Below, piece by piece: positions 8,655 through 17,505 of a stretch of 64,000 bases of DNA. Source of the DNA: Porticoccus sp905181945 (lineage in GTDB: Bacteria > Pseudomonadota > Gammaproteobacteria > Pseudomonadales > Porticoccaceae); contig NZ_CP159825.1 in the NCBI RefSeq assembly GCF_047729555.1, positions 124,001 to 188,000 on the forward strand. Direction: 5' to 3'. Position 1 is the first letter of the stretch, and every line of letters begins with the position of its first letter. A program made the position numbers and the translations under genes. The notes under the pieces are model-generated. The model saw nothing but the letters and a program-made list of their open reading frames with translations. It did not search any database and was not told the origin of the DNA.

Positions 8655-9743
8655 TTAGCCTAAGGGTAAGTACACATAAAAAGTAGTTTTATCGACTGAA
8701 GTTTCACATCTAATAAGACCGCGATGAACATCAACAGCTGACTGAGCGATCGATAAACCAAGGCCGGTGCCTTCCGGCCTGCCACTGATCATTGGAAAAA
8801 AAATACTATTAAGGATTTCTTCTGGTATGTCTGGGCCATTATTAATAATTTCAACGCAGCAAACCATTCTATGGTTGACGCCTCTAATGGTGAAGTTCCT
8901 TTCAATACGAGTTCTTATCCAAATTCTTGGGGTTTTTTGCACGCTGTTTTTTAATGCTTGGACAGCATTACGGGTAATATTTAACAATGCCTGGATTAGC
9001 TGTCCTCTATCGCCATTGATTTCTGGAATACTTGGATCGTAGTTTCTTTCTACCTCTATGTAGCCCAGCGTTTCTTTTTCTGTCAGCGAGACGATGTACT
9101 CAAGCACTTCATGTATGTTAGTGGGCAAGAGTTTAGGTAGAGCATTTGACCCAAGTAGTCGATCGACTAGGCTGCATAAACGATCAGTCTCACTAGAGAT
9201 GATGTCAGTAAACTCGAGAAGCTCTGGCTGGCTGCTTAGATCATCAGAGAGTAACTGCGCTGCACCTTTAATCCCCCCGAGAGGGTTTTTTATTTCATGC
9301 GCAAGACCGCGGACTATACTGCGTGTAGCATCATGCGTAGATAGCAGCTCGTTTTCTTTACTTAGTTGTAGTAGCCTTTCTATTGGCTGCAGCTCCAGCA
9401 AAAGCATTTTTTCTTGGCCCCAGACAATAGGAGAGGCGGTGAGATCAGTAGTGATGTGACGACTATTTAAAAGCTGCAGGCTGGCTTCTCTCTGCGTAAA
9501 GGGTTGAGCCTCCTTCAATGCTTTATCCAGAGAGCATAAATGTACTACCTCCCCTAAAGAGCATTTTTGGTCGGGCTGTAAGAAATTTAATATTGGTAAT
9601 CCAATGATGCGAATCGAGCTTGCATCGAAAAGATTTTCTGCTGAAGGATTTAAATAGGAAATCGTTAGCTTTTCATCTAACAAGATAATGGATACGCTAA
9701 GACTGTCTAAAAGTAGATTCTGTAGATTATCTTTTTTCATCAT
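8655..9743 (-). CDS. ntrB: Nitrogen regulation sensor kinase NtrB
   Basis: PII-controlled histidine kinase/phosphatase that sets the phosphorylation of NtrC. The 362-residue product has a PAS domain near the N-terminus (LLDEKLTISYLNPSAENLFD), a dimerisation helix with the phospho-accepting His in RGLAHEIKNPLGGIKGAAQ, and an ATPase domain with N box (ALLNITRNAVQAL) and G box (RPEGTGLGLSIAQ). No transmembrane segment is seen, as expected for cytoplasmic NtrB. There are two adjacent Met codons at the start; either could serve. It is followed directly by ntrC. Confidence 0.93.
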   Translation of the reverse strand: MMKKDNLQNLLLDSLSVSIILLDEKLTISYLNPSAENLFDASSIRIIGLPILNFLQPDQKCSLGEVVHLCSLDKALKEAQPFTQREASLQLLNSRHITTDLTASPIVWGQEKMLLLELQPIERLLQLSKENELLSTHDATRSIVRGLAHEIKNPLGGIKGAAQLLSDDLSSQPELLEFTDIISSETDRLCSLVDRLLGSNALPKLLPTNIHEVLEYIVSLTEKETLGYIEVERNYDPSIPEINGDRGQLIQALLNITRNAVQALKNSVQKTPRIWIRTRIERNFTIRGVNHRMVCCVEIINNGPDIPEEILNSIFFPMISGRPEGTGLGLSIAQSAVDVHRGLIRCETSVDKTTFYVYLPLG

Positions 9744-9851
9744 TGTAGCTGGCTATAAGTTTGGTTTCTTGCATGTTAGCGAATAACAGAGATTACGAAA
9801 ACTCCCTAAAGACTTGGTTTTTTTATATCGCTATTTTTTACTTAAGTGCCA

Positions 9852-9887
9852 GCAAGTCGGGCCGTAAAGATTCTCAACCCGACTTGC
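9852..9887 (-). terminator. Hairpin just downstream of glnA, possible terminator or attenuator
   Basis: GCAAGTCGGG at 9852-9861 and CCCGACTTGC at 9878-9887 form a perfect 10-bp stem with a 16-base loop, 13 bp after the glnA stop. No T run follows on the glnA strand, so it may reduce rather than stop read-through into ntrBC, or stabilise the glnA 3' end. Confidence 0.45.
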
Positions 9888-9900
9888 CAGATTGCAGCTT

Positions 9901-11304
9901 TTACACAGAATAATACATATCAAATTCAACTGGATGAGTTGTATGTTCTACGCGGTATACATCTTGCATTTTTAATTCAATGTAGGCATCTATCATTTCA
10001 TCCGTAAAGACCCCACTTTTCGTTAAGAAATCTCTGTCATTATCCAGAGCCTCCAGAGCCTCCCTTAGGCTTCCGGCCACTTGTGGAATTAAGGCGCCTT
10101 CTTCTGGAGATAAGTCATAAAGGTCTTTATCTGCAGGCTCGCCTGGGTGTATTTTGTTTATGACTCCATCAATCCCGGCCATAAGCATAGAGGCAAACAT
10201 TAAGTAGGGATTTGCTGTTGGGTCACCAAATCGGAGCTCTACACGCTTTCCTTTGGGTGAATCAACATAAGGAATACGTAGTGCCGCTGAGCGATTTCGA
10301 GCTGAATAGGCAAGCATTACTGGAGCCTCAAACCCTGGAATTAGGCGCTTATAAGAATTGGTGGACGCATTTGCAAAAGCATTTAAGGCTTTGGCATGCT
10401 TGATTATTCCCCCGATATAGTAAAGTGCAGTTTCGCTTAATCCAGCATAACCATTTCCTGCAAAAGCATTTTCGCCATTCTTCCAGAAAGATTGATGACA
10501 ATGCATACCGGAACCATTGTCACCCACAAGAGGTTTGGGCATAAATGTCGCAGTTTTTCCATAGGCGTGAGCAACATTATGTACACAGTATTTGAGAATT
10601 TGAACTTCATCAGCTTTTTTGACGAGAGTGTTAAATTTTACCCCAATTTCGCACTGCCCAGCGGTAGCCACCTCATGATGATGCACTTCAATGTCTAGTC
10701 CCATTTGTTCCATTGCCGAACACATTGCAGTTCTAAGATCATGTAGACTGTCTACTGGCGGCACTGGAAAATAGCCCCCTTTGACCCCAGGACGATGGCC
10801 CATGTTGCCATCTGAGTAGTCAGAACCAGAAGACCATGCCCCTTCTTCAGAGTTAATTTTGTAGAAAGAACCGCTTATATTGGAGCCCCACTTTACATCA
10901 TCAAAAACAAAGAATTCTGGCTCTGGGCCAAAGAACGCAGTGTCGCCTAATCCGGTTGTAGCTAGATATTCTTCGGCTCGTTTTGCAACAGAGCGAGGAT
11001 CGCGATCATAGGACCTCATGGTAGAAGGCTCAATAATATCACAACGGATAATTATGGTTGCTTCGTCAGTAAATGGATCCAGAATAGCCGTTGTATCATC
11101 AGGCATTAAGATCATATCTGACTCATTTATACCTTTCCAGCCTTCAATTGATGAGCCATCAAACATTTTGCCGACTTTAAAAAATTCGTCATCTACATCT
11201 TTAGATGGAAAAGAAACATGCTGCTCTTTCCCTCTTGTATCCGTAAAGCGAAGATCTACCCAGCGCGCTTCACTTTCTGTAATAAGTTTTTTAGTTTGTG
11301 ACAT
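9901..11304 (-). CDS. glnA: Glutamine synthetase, type I
   Basis: Makes glutamine from glutamate, ammonia and ATP; main route of ammonia assimilation. The 467-residue product matches GSI-beta: Asp-50-type latch near MFDGSSIEGW, ATP/metal segments FFGPEPEFFVFD and GSGMHCHQSFW, and an adenylylation Tyr in DLYDLSPEEG, so control by GlnE is expected. A TTG at 11314-11316 would add four residues, but the GGAGGA ribosome site lies inside that extension, so the ATG at 11302-11304 is the start. A sigma-54 promoter and three NtrC-like sites lie upstream, and ntrB-ntrC follow. Confidence 0.97.
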   Translation of the reverse strand: MSQTKKLITESEARWVDLRFTDTRGKEQHVSFPSKDVDDEFFKVGKMFDGSSIEGWKGINESDMILMPDDTTAILDPFTDEATIIIRCDIIEPSTMRSYDRDPRSVAKRAEEYLATTGLGDTAFFGPEPEFFVFDDVKWGSNISGSFYKINSEEGAWSSGSDYSDGNMGHRPGVKGGYFPVPPVDSLHDLRTAMCSAMEQMGLDIEVHHHEVATAGQCEIGVKFNTLVKKADEVQILKYCVHNVAHAYGKTATFMPKPLVGDNGSGMHCHQSFWKNGENAFAGNGYAGLSETALYYIGGIIKHAKALNAFANASTNSYKRLIPGFEAPVMLAYSARNRSAALRIPYVDSPKGKRVELRFGDPTANPYLMFASMLMAGIDGVINKIHPGEPADKDLYDLSPEEGALIPQVAGSLREALEALDNDRDFLTKSGVFTDEMIDAYIELKMQDVYRVEHTTHPVEFDMYYSV

Positions 11305-11414
11305 TTGTTCCTCCAAATTTAAGTATGCCTAGCTACAATATAAAAATGTTTCATTGGTGATCTTTTGTTCTAGATATTAGCTGTAATTTTTACTGCTATC
11401 CTACTAGTTATCAA

Positions 11415-11431
11415 AGCAAAAATTGTGCCAA
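11415..11431 (-). promoter_or_regulatory. Sigma-54 promoter of glnA
   Basis: On the minus strand the sequence reads TTGGCACAATTTTTGCT, nearly the textbook sigma-54 site (TGGCAC, spacer, TTGCW) with correct GG-to-GC spacing. The predicted transcript would start about 11404, giving a leader of about 100 bases before the glnA ATG at 11304. NtrC and RpoN, the needed activator and sigma factor, are both encoded in this window. Confidence 0.85.
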
Positions 11432-11480
11432 CACTATAATTGGTCAACAGACCCAATCATAGCGCCCTAGAAAATATAAT

Positions 11481-11497
11481 TGCACTGTTAGGGTGCC
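11481..11497. promoter_or_regulatory. NtrC-binding site 1 upstream of glnA
   Basis: TGCACTGTTAGGGTGCC resembles the NtrC consensus TGCAC-N7-GTGCA, differing only at the last base. Its centre, 11489, lies about 85 bp upstream of the predicted sigma-54 start, in the normal range for NtrC enhancers. Confidence 0.7.
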
Positions 11498-11501
11498 ATA
11501 A

Positions 11502-11518
11502 AGACCATTTATGGTGCA
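11502..11518. promoter_or_regulatory. NtrC-binding site 2 upstream of glnA
   Basis: AGACCATTTATGGTGCA has a full right half-site (TGGTGCA) and an inner palindrome ACCATTTATGGT. Its centre, 11510, is 21 bp (two helical turns) from site 1, so bound dimers would face the same side of the DNA. Confidence 0.65.
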
Positions 11519-11523
11519 ATTTA

Positions 11524-11540
11524 AGATCATTTATAGTGCA
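11524..11540. promoter_or_regulatory. NtrC-like site 3 upstream of glnA
   Basis: AGATCATTTATAGTGCA is a near direct repeat of site 2, shifted by exactly 22 bp. It keeps the right half TAGTGCA but its left half is weaker. Two helical turns separate it from site 2, fitting cooperative NtrC binding. Confidence 0.5.
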
Positions 11541-11744
11541 TTTATTGGTATATTTTGTAAACCACTTTATTTTTTCCATTTGGCTTGGGTTGTTTCTACA
11601 GCATGTCATGCAAGCATTAACTGTAATTAATACGGTATTTTTTAAGTTTAAAAAAATTAAAGTGAGCATTTTCATGCATTTTGCTATCTCCAGATAGCTC
11701 AGGTCAGTATAATGCCGTTTTTTTCCCAACCTAGGATCAGTCTT
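11541..11744. other. Rest of the glnA-typA intergenic region
   Basis: The divergent gap between the glnA and typA starts is about 440 bp. The part nearest glnA holds its leader, promoter and NtrC sites; this remaining part is A/T-rich and must contain the typA promoter, but I cannot pick a convincing -35/-10 pair. Two overlapping open frames here (about 85 and 111 codons) have no recognisable similarity and overlap the control sites. Confidence 0.4.
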
Positions 11745-13556
11745 GTGATTGAAAATCTTCGGAATATTGCCATTATTGCCCATGTTGATCATGGTAAAAC
11801 CACTTTAGTTGATAAGCTTCTTCAGCAATCGGGCACTCTCGATCGAAAAGATATGAATTCAGAGCGAATAATGGATTCAAGCGATCAAGAAAGAGAGCGC
11901 GGTATAACTATTCTTGCTAAAAATACAGCTCTCAAGTGGAATGGATATAATATCAATATTGTAGATACCCCTGGGCATGCTGATTTTGGGGGAGAAGTTG
12001 AGCGTGTGCTCTCAATGGTTGATTCAGTTTTATTATTGGTGGACGCTGTAGATGGACCAATGCCTCAAACTCGGTTTGTTACCCAGAAAGCTTTTGAGCA
12101 AGGATTAAACCCTATTTTGGTTGTAAATAAAGTTGATCGCCCGGGTGCAAGGCCTCATTGGGTCGTAGATCAGGTGTTCGATTTATTCGACAGATTAGGC
12201 GCTACTGATGAACAGATGGACTTCCCTATAATATTTGCTTCTGCTTTGAATGGGGTTGCTGGTCATGAACCTGAGTCTTTGGCAGAAGATATGGCGCCTC
12301 TTTTGCAAATGATAGTAGACAAGGTTAGGTCTCCGGCGGTCAATAGGGACGGCCCCCTCCAAATGCAAATCAGCGCATTAGACTACAATAGCTATGTTGG
12401 CGTTATTGGTGTGGGTAGGATCACTCGTGGAAAATTAAAGCCTAACGAGCAAATTGTTATAGTCGACAGCGAAGGAGTCTCTCGCAAAGGTAGAGTTCTT
12501 CAAGTTATGGGCTATAGTGGTCTTGAGCGTGTAGATGTTATTGAGGCGGAAGCGGGTGAGATCGTGTGTGTCACAGGAATCGATAAGCTCAATATTTCTG
12601 ACACAATATGCAGTCCAGATCACCCAGAAGCCTTGACACCTCTGACAGTTGATGAGCCAACGGTAAGCATGACGTTTCAGGTAAATAATTCTCCTTTTGC
12701 CGGCCTTGAAGGAAAGTTTGTCACTTCTCGCAATATAAAAGAGCGCCTAGAGCAAGAGCTAATCCATAATGTTGCATTAAGGGTGGTGCAGGGCGATACG
12801 CCAGATAAATTTGTTGTTTCTGGCCGCGGCGAATTGCATTTATCGGTCTTGATTGAAAATATGCGTCGTGAGGGATTTGAGCTGGGAGTGTCAAGACCAG
12901 AGGTTATTACGAAAGAAGTTGATGGTGAAATTCTTGAGCCGTTTGAACAGGTAGTTATTGATGTTGAGGAACAACACCAAGGCTCTGTAATGGAAGAATT
13001 TGGTCTGCGTAGGGCTGAGCTTGGAAATATGGAGATGGACGGGAAAGGAAGGGTTCGCCTAGAGTTCATAGTGCCTTCTCGTGGACTCATTGGTTTTCGT
13101 TCGCAATTTCTAACGATGACCAGTGGTTCGGGTATAATGACCAGTATTTTTGATCGTTATGGTCCAGCCAAACAAGGAGATTTAGCTAAACGCCAAAATG
13201 GCGTTTTAGTCTCAATGGTGAGAGGAAAGACTTTGGCGTACGCTCTGTTCAATTTACAAGAACGCGGACGCCTTTTTCTTGGTCATGGCGCTGAAGTTTA
13301 TGAGGGACAAGTTATAGGTCTCCATGCTCGTAGCAATGATCTGCCTGTTAACCCAACAAAAGCTAAGCAATTAACTAATATACGTGCTGCTGGGACAGAT
13401 GAAAATTTGGTCTTGTCTCCGCCTATACATCATAGCCTAGAGCAAGCACTTGAGTTCGTTCAAGATGACGAGCTAGTAGAGGTGACACCAAAATCAGTTC
13501 GTATACGCAAGAAGTTGCTCACAGAAAATGAGCGAAAACGAGCCCCTAAGTTCTAA
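11745..13556 (+). CDS. typA: Ribosome-associated translational GTPase TypA/BipA
   Basis: EF-G-like GTPase that helps 50S ribosome assembly and stress adaptation. From VIENLRNIAIIAHVDHGKTTL the protein is collinear with E. coli BipA: P-loop AHVDHGKT, switch II DTPGHADF, NKVD, then domains II, III, V and the BipA C-terminal domain ending EVTPKSVRIRKKLLTENER. An upstream ATG at 11712 adds 11 unconserved residues; BipA proteins start right at this IENLRN position, and AGGAT precedes the GTG at 11745, so I prefer GTG. It converges on darP with 6 bp between stops. Confidence 0.94.
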   Translation: MIENLRNIAIIAHVDHGKTTLVDKLLQQSGTLDRKDMNSERIMDSSDQERERGITILAKNTALKWNGYNINIVDTPGHADFGGEVERVLSMVDSVLLLVDAVDGPMPQTRFVTQKAFEQGLNPILVVNKVDRPGARPHWVVDQVFDLFDRLGATDEQMDFPIIFASALNGVAGHEPESLAEDMAPLLQMIVDKVRSPAVNRDGPLQMQISALDYNSYVGVIGVGRITRGKLKPNEQIVIVDSEGVSRKGRVLQVMGYSGLERVDVIEAEAGEIVCVTGIDKLNISDTICSPDHPEALTPLTVDEPTVSMTFQVNNSPFAGLEGKFVTSRNIKERLEQELIHNVALRVVQGDTPDKFVVSGRGELHLSVLIENMRREGFELGVSRPEVITKEVDGEILEPFEQVVIDVEEQHQGSVMEEFGLRRAELGNMEMDGKGRVRLEFIVPSRGLIGFRSQFLTMTSGSGIMTSIFDRYGPAKQGDLAKRQNGVLVSMVRGKTLAYALFNLQERGRLFLGHGAEVYEGQVIGLHARSNDLPVNPTKAKQLTNIRAAGTDENLVLSPPIHHSLEQALEFVQDDELVEVTPKSVRIRKKLLTENERKRAPKF

Positions 13557-13562
13557 CATCCT

Positions 13563-14099
13563 TTAGTTATCTCGAAGGTATGCAAAAATTTTCCTGCTTG
13601 CAGCAGGAGGCTTGTTTTCAGCAGCTTCTTTGTGTGCCTGCCGAACCAGTTGCCTTAAATGCTGTCTATCTATCTCTGGTGACTCTAGCATTAGCTCGCT
13701 AATAGCTCTGTCTCCTTCAGCGATAAGTCGATCCCGCCATTGCTCTAATCTTAGCTGCTCTTGCCGAAAGCCTTCACTCTGATGGTCAAAGGATTCAAGT
13801 GCCGCTATAATTTTTTGGCTATCAGCAGATCGCATACATTTTCCAATATATTGCATTTGTCTGCGTTTCCCCTCACGATTTTTGAGGCGCCTTGCCAGCA
13901 TTACCGCTTCGAAAAGCTCTTCTGGCATTGGAATTTTTGCTAGTTTTCCAGGAGAGAGATTAATAAGCTTTTCGCCAATCTTTTGCAAATTGGTCATTTC
14001 ACGTTTTAGGGCAGACTTACTTTTGACGATAGACTCAATAGGATTTTTTTCTACTAGGTCTATGAATAGATCAGAGTTAGTGATTGGTTTGTCAGTCAT
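13563..14099 (-). CDS. darP: Ribosome maturation protein DarP (YjgA, DUF615)
   Basis: Assists late maturation of the 50S subunit. The 178-residue, highly charged helical protein carries the family hallmarks SKSALKREMTNLQKIGE near the N-terminus and REGKRRQMQYIGKCMRS in the middle, and ends with the basic KEAAENKPPAASRKIFAYLR segment. It follows mgtE by 6 bp and is the last gene of the rpoN-side minus-strand run. In pseudomonads the gene also lies near ptsO. Confidence 0.9.
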   Translation of the reverse strand: MTDKPITNSDLFIDLVEKNPIESIVKSKSALKREMTNLQKIGEKLINLSPGKLAKIPMPEELFEAVMLARRLKNREGKRRQMQYIGKCMRSADSQKIIAALESFDHQSEGFRQEQLRLEQWRDRLIAEGDRAISELMLESPEIDRQHLRQLVRQAHKEAAENKPPAASRKIFAYLRDN

Positions 14100-14105
14100 A
14101 TACGA

Positions 14106-15464
14106 TTAACCGTAAAATATTGTAGCTAGCCCTAGAAAAGAAAAGAAGCCAACCACATCAGTAATTGTTGTTAATGCAACAGTTCCCGCTAGAGCGGGAT
14201 CAATTCGACAAGACTTTAGAATTACCGGAAGTGTGGCTCCAGCCAATGCAGCTACGATTAGGTTGATAGCCATCGCTGAAGAAATAATTACAGCAATGAT
14301 GGGATCTTTAAACCAGAACGCTGCGACTCCACCCATTACTAACGCCCAAAGTATCCCGTTTAGCGCACCTACAGCAAATTCTTTGCTTAGCAGCCATCGT
14401 AGATTGCTCCGGCCGACCTGGCCTAATGCCATGCCGCGAATAACAACAGTAAGCGTTTGACTGCCCGCGACTCCTCCCATGCTTGCCACAATGGGCATTA
14501 GTATGGCTAACGCTACTACCTTTTCGATTGTAGCTTCAAAAATATTAATTACCGAAGAGGCCAAAATGGCAGTCATTAAATTAATGCCAAGCCAAACTGC
14601 TCTTCTGGGAGCTGTTCGTCCAATAGAGGTAAATGTCCCCTCCTCATCACTCAGTCCCGCTAGACTAAGCAGGGAATGATCGGCTTCATCACTCATCACG
14701 TCAACCACGTCATCAATAGTGATGCGCCCTAATAATTTATTTTCTTGATTTGTTACTGGAGCGGACACCCAATCATTTTTTTTAAATAAGTGCGCAACCT
14801 CGGAATCAGGCATATCTGCATAGATGCCCTCAGTTCTAGCAACCATGACTTCTCTGGCCGTGATATCTGGGCTGGAGGTCAACAATTTACCAAGAGGTAG
14901 AATACCTAGAAGAGAATCCTCTCTATTGACTACAAATATGCTATCAGTGGTATTAGGAAGCTCTTCATGGCGTCTTAAGTAGCGCAATACAACATCAATT
15001 GTTATGTCTGGCCTTACAGTAATGGTATCAGTATTCATTAGGCCGCCAGCTGTATCTTCGGCATAACTAAGAATACTTTCGACTCGAAGCCGATCTTGTG
15101 CGCTCATTGCCTGTAGTACTTCTGGAATGACTTTTTCAGGTAGTTGCTGAAGAATATCTGCTATATCGTCTGGATCTAGACCTTCTGTCAGAGAAGCTAC
15201 TTCATGGCTCTCCATTTCCTTGAGAATTTCCCCACTAAGCTCTTCGCTCAACTCTCCTATTACTTGACCTTCAAGCTCTTTATCGATCAGATCCCACAGA
15301 ACTCGGCGTGCTTTAGGCGGCGCTGACTCTATTTGGTGGGCAATATCAGCAGGTGTCAAGTGGTTAAGCATGTAGCTCAGCAAGCGAACATCACTGGAGT
15401 CCATTAGCTCGTGAATGCTCGCAAGCTGAGAGAGCTGGCTAACTTTTTCGTTATGTCCCTGCAT
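14106..15464 (-). CDS. mgtE: Magnesium transporter MgtE
   Basis: Inner-membrane Mg2+ channel. Domain order is standard: N-terminal helical MgtE_N superhelix (about residues 30-135, with EGLDPDDIADILQQLPE), two CBS domains (MNTDTITVRPDIT and AREVMVARTEGIY onward), and a C-terminal membrane domain with about five transmembrane helices including PIVASMGGVAGSQTLTVVIRG. The 452-residue length is typical. It is placed between ptsO and darP, 106 bp after ptsO. I saw no clear Mg riboswitch in that gap. Confidence 0.94.
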   Translation of the reverse strand: MQGHNEKVSQLSQLASIHELMDSSDVRLLSYMLNHLTPADIAHQIESAPPKARRVLWDLIDKELEGQVIGELSEELSGEILKEMESHEVASLTEGLDPDDIADILQQLPEKVIPEVLQAMSAQDRLRVESILSYAEDTAGGLMNTDTITVRPDITIDVVLRYLRRHEELPNTTDSIFVVNREDSLLGILPLGKLLTSSPDITAREVMVARTEGIYADMPDSEVAHLFKKNDWVSAPVTNQENKLLGRITIDDVVDVMSDEADHSLLSLAGLSDEEGTFTSIGRTAPRRAVWLGINLMTAILASSVINIFEATIEKVVALAILMPIVASMGGVAGSQTLTVVIRGMALGQVGRSNLRWLLSKEFAVGALNGILWALVMGGVAAFWFKDPIIAVIISSAMAINLIVAALAGATLPVILKSCRIDPALAGTVALTTITDVVGFFSFLGLATIFYG

Positions 15465-15570
15465 TGGAGAGGTGTCCTTGGCTATCGCTATAGACCAAGC
15501 AATAGTTTATAGGCGGGTGCTTAAAATTTACAGCGGTCATTGCATATTTCTTGCCAAGAGGCATGTGGTT

Positions 15571-15852
15571 TTATTGCGCCTCGTTAAATCGGTTGGCTAG
15601 CAATTGCTCTATATCTTTATATGCTTTTTTTGCGTCACTTCCCTGAATGTCAAAGTATAAGATTGCACCGTTGCTTGCTGCAAGCAATAACAAGGACATT
15701 ACACTTTTGGCATCCACTAGCTTATCTTGGCTTCGACCTACTTTTATAGTGCAGCTGTATTTATTCGCGGTAGATGCCAGCTGTGCTGCTGCACGAGCAT
15801 GAAGGCCTAGTTTGTTAATAATAGTGAGCTTTGTGCTTATTGATTGTGACAT
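15571..15852 (-). CDS. ptsO: HPr-like phosphocarrier NPr of the nitrogen PTS
   Basis: Carries phosphate from EI-Ntr (PtsP) to EIIA-Ntr (PtsN) in a regulatory, non-transporting PTS. The 93-residue HPr fold has the active His in KLGLHARAAAQLAS and the conserved Ser region DAKSVMSLLLLAASNG. It follows rapZ after 25 bp in the normal ptsN-rapZ-ptsO order. ptsP is not in this window. Placement with PtsN, not with sugar PTS genes, is why I call NPr instead of HPr. Confidence 0.93.
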   Translation of the reverse strand: MSQSISTKLTIINKLGLHARAAAQLASTANKYSCTIKVGRSQDKLVDAKSVMSLLLLAASNGAILYFDIQGSDAKKAYKDIEQLLANRFNEAQ

Positions 15853-15877
15853 ATTAATTATTAGGTTACCTATTAAG

Positions 15878-16738
15878 TTAGCTCAACTCTCTATGCCATG
15901 CCTGAGTGTTGGTATAATCTTTTTGAAAGATTTTTTTTAGCATGTTGCTAATATATACAGAGCGATGCTGTCCTCCAGTGCAACCAATTGCAATAGTGAC
16001 ATAGCTGCGATTGGTTTCTTGAAATTTTGGAAGCCAGCATGTCAGAAAGACGCTGATATCTGACAACATTTGAGATACTTCTTTTTCTTGCTCAAAAAAT
16101 TTAATGATTGGGCTTTCATTGCCATTGCAACCTCGTAACTCAATGTTCCAATATGGATTTGGCAGGCAACGAACATCAAAAACAAAATCTGCATCAGTTG
16201 GCACGCCATACTTAAATGCAAAAGATTCAAATAGGATAGAAGTGGTATTTTCATTGCTTGGAATTAACTGTTTTTTTATAACACTCCTGAGCTGATGGAG
16301 ATTCATGTTGCTAGTGTCAATTTTGCGATCTGCTAAGGTAGAAACAGAGTCCAGCAGCTTTGTTTCTAACAATATAGCCTCTTTGATCGCTACTTTATTG
16401 GAACTTAGCGGGTGTTTTCGACTTGTTTCACTGAAACGTTGAATCAACACATCGTTAGATGCATCGAGAAATACTATTTCATAGCTCACTTCATAATTTT
16501 TAATTTGGTTAAGAATTTCTGGTAGTTGGGTTAAGTCATTCTCCAGACTTCTTGCATCAATCCCTACGGCCAGATTATTATGTCGATGGCTTTTTTTAAA
16601 GTGAGATGCGTGTTCGATCAACCCAAGAAGAAGTTTAGCAGGCAGATTATCTATGCATGAGAAATCAGCATCTTCTAGCATATTAAGGGCTGTACTTTTA
16701 CCAGAACCAGACCGCCCGCTGACAATTATGAGCCTCAT
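15878..16738 (-). CDS. rapZ: RNase adapter protein RapZ
   Basis: Nucleotide- and RNA-binding protein that in E. coli presents small RNAs to RNase E and so controls glucosamine-6-phosphate synthase. The 286-residue product has an N-terminal P-loop (GRSGSGKSTALNMLED) and the C-terminal CTGGQHRSVYISNML segment typical of RapZ/YvcJ. It overlaps ptsN by 4 bp, pointing to translational coupling. GlmS and the GlmY/GlmZ RNAs are not in this window, so the target here is unknown. Confidence 0.94.
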   Translation of the reverse strand: MRLIIVSGRSGSGKSTALNMLEDADFSCIDNLPAKLLLGLIEHASHFKKSHRHNNLAVGIDARSLENDLTQLPEILNQIKNYEVSYEIVFLDASNDVLIQRFSETSRKHPLSSNKVAIKEAILLETKLLDSVSTLADRKIDTSNMNLHQLRSVIKKQLIPSNENTTSILFESFAFKYGVPTDADFVFDVRCLPNPYWNIELRGCNGNESPIIKFFEQEKEVSQMLSDISVFLTCWLPKFQETNRSYVTIAIGCTGGQHRSVYISNMLKKIFQKDYTNTQAWHRELS

Positions 16739-17199
16739 TTTTTCTTAGCTCCTCCATTTTTGATCGCCTGATAAAACACTTCCTTGGATGAAGAATTCCT
16801 TAGTATTTCGCAGGTTTTTTTATCCTGTAGTAATTCTGCAATGGATGACAGCGCATCTAGGTGTGCGTTATGTTCCTCCTCGGGGACAACTAAAGCAAAG
16901 ACTAGATCAACCAATATGTTATCTGTGGAGTCAAAATCTACCGGGCTATTTAGCTTAAAAAAAGCCGCTGTAATTTTTTCGCATCCAGGCATCCGACAAT
17001 GTGGTATTGCTATCCCTTCTCCTATACCCGTGCTGCCCAGGCGTTCTCTTGCAAGCAAGCCCTGATACAATTTCTCTGAGTCAACACCATTGATTCGACC
17101 TGAAAGAAAGAGGGAGAGATCCTCTAAGATTCTTTTTTTGCTTTTTCCCGCAGCGTTGGTGACAATATTTTCAAATGGAATTAGATCAGATAGCTTCAT
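16735..17199 (-). CDS. ptsN: Nitrogen-PTS EIIA component
   Basis: Phosphorylatable regulator at the end of the PTS-Ntr chain; in other species it affects potassium transport, carbon-nitrogen balance and envelope stress. The 154-residue EIIA-mannitol-type domain has its phospho-His in GIGEGIAIPHCRMPG. It lies between hpf and rapZ (6 bp gap, 4 bp overlap), matching the standard rpoN operon. Confidence 0.94.
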   Translation of the reverse strand: MKLSDLIPFENIVTNAAGKSKKRILEDLSLFLSGRINGVDSEKLYQGLLARERLGSTGIGEGIAIPHCRMPGCEKITAAFFKLNSPVDFDSTDNILVDLVFALVVPEEEHNAHLDALSSIAELLQDKKTCEILRNSSSKEVFYQAIKNGGAKKK

Positions 17200-17205
17200 G
17201 TGTGG

Positions 17206-17493
17206 TCATCTTTTTCGGTGTTTTTCTTTGTGCTTAATAAGCTGTCTATCTAGCTTTTCTGCAAGTAAATCTATTGCTGCATATAGGTCTTCGTGTTCGG
17301 TGGCGGCAAACAATTCTCCGCCACTTATATGTATAGTGGCATCCGCTTTTTGTAACAGTTTTTCTACCGAGACAATAACATGAATGCTGGTAATATGGTT
17401 ATGGTGGCGCTCTAATTTTTCTAGTTTGTTTGTAGCATACTCTCTAATTGGGGCAGTTATAGCTAGGTGATGGCCGCTGATAGTTAGCTGCAT
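17206..17493 (-). CDS. hpf: Ribosome hibernation promoting factor (short form)
   Basis: Binds the 30S decoding channel in stationary phase and supports formation of 100S ribosome dimers. The 95-residue product is the short HPF type, beginning MQLTISGHHLAITAPIREY and containing DLYAAIDLLAEKLDRQL. An upstream in-frame ATG at 17505 adds four residues but contains the GGAG ribosome site, so the ATG at 17491-17493 is the start. It follows rpoN by 12 bp. Confidence 0.94.
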   Translation of the reverse strand: MQLTISGHHLAITAPIREYATNKLEKLERHHNHITSIHVIVSVEKLLQKADATIHISGGELFAATEHEDLYAAIDLLAEKLDRQLIKHKEKHRKR

Positions 17494-17505
17494 ATGAGTC
17501 TCCAT

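Noticed and set aside
11440..11792. Two open frames (85 and 111 codons) in the glnA-typA gap
   Set aside because: They cover the NtrC sites and the typA start, lack ribosome sites, and their translations look random.
15465..15570. Magnesium riboswitch before mgtE
   Set aside because: The 106-bp gap has no visible M-box-like paired structure.
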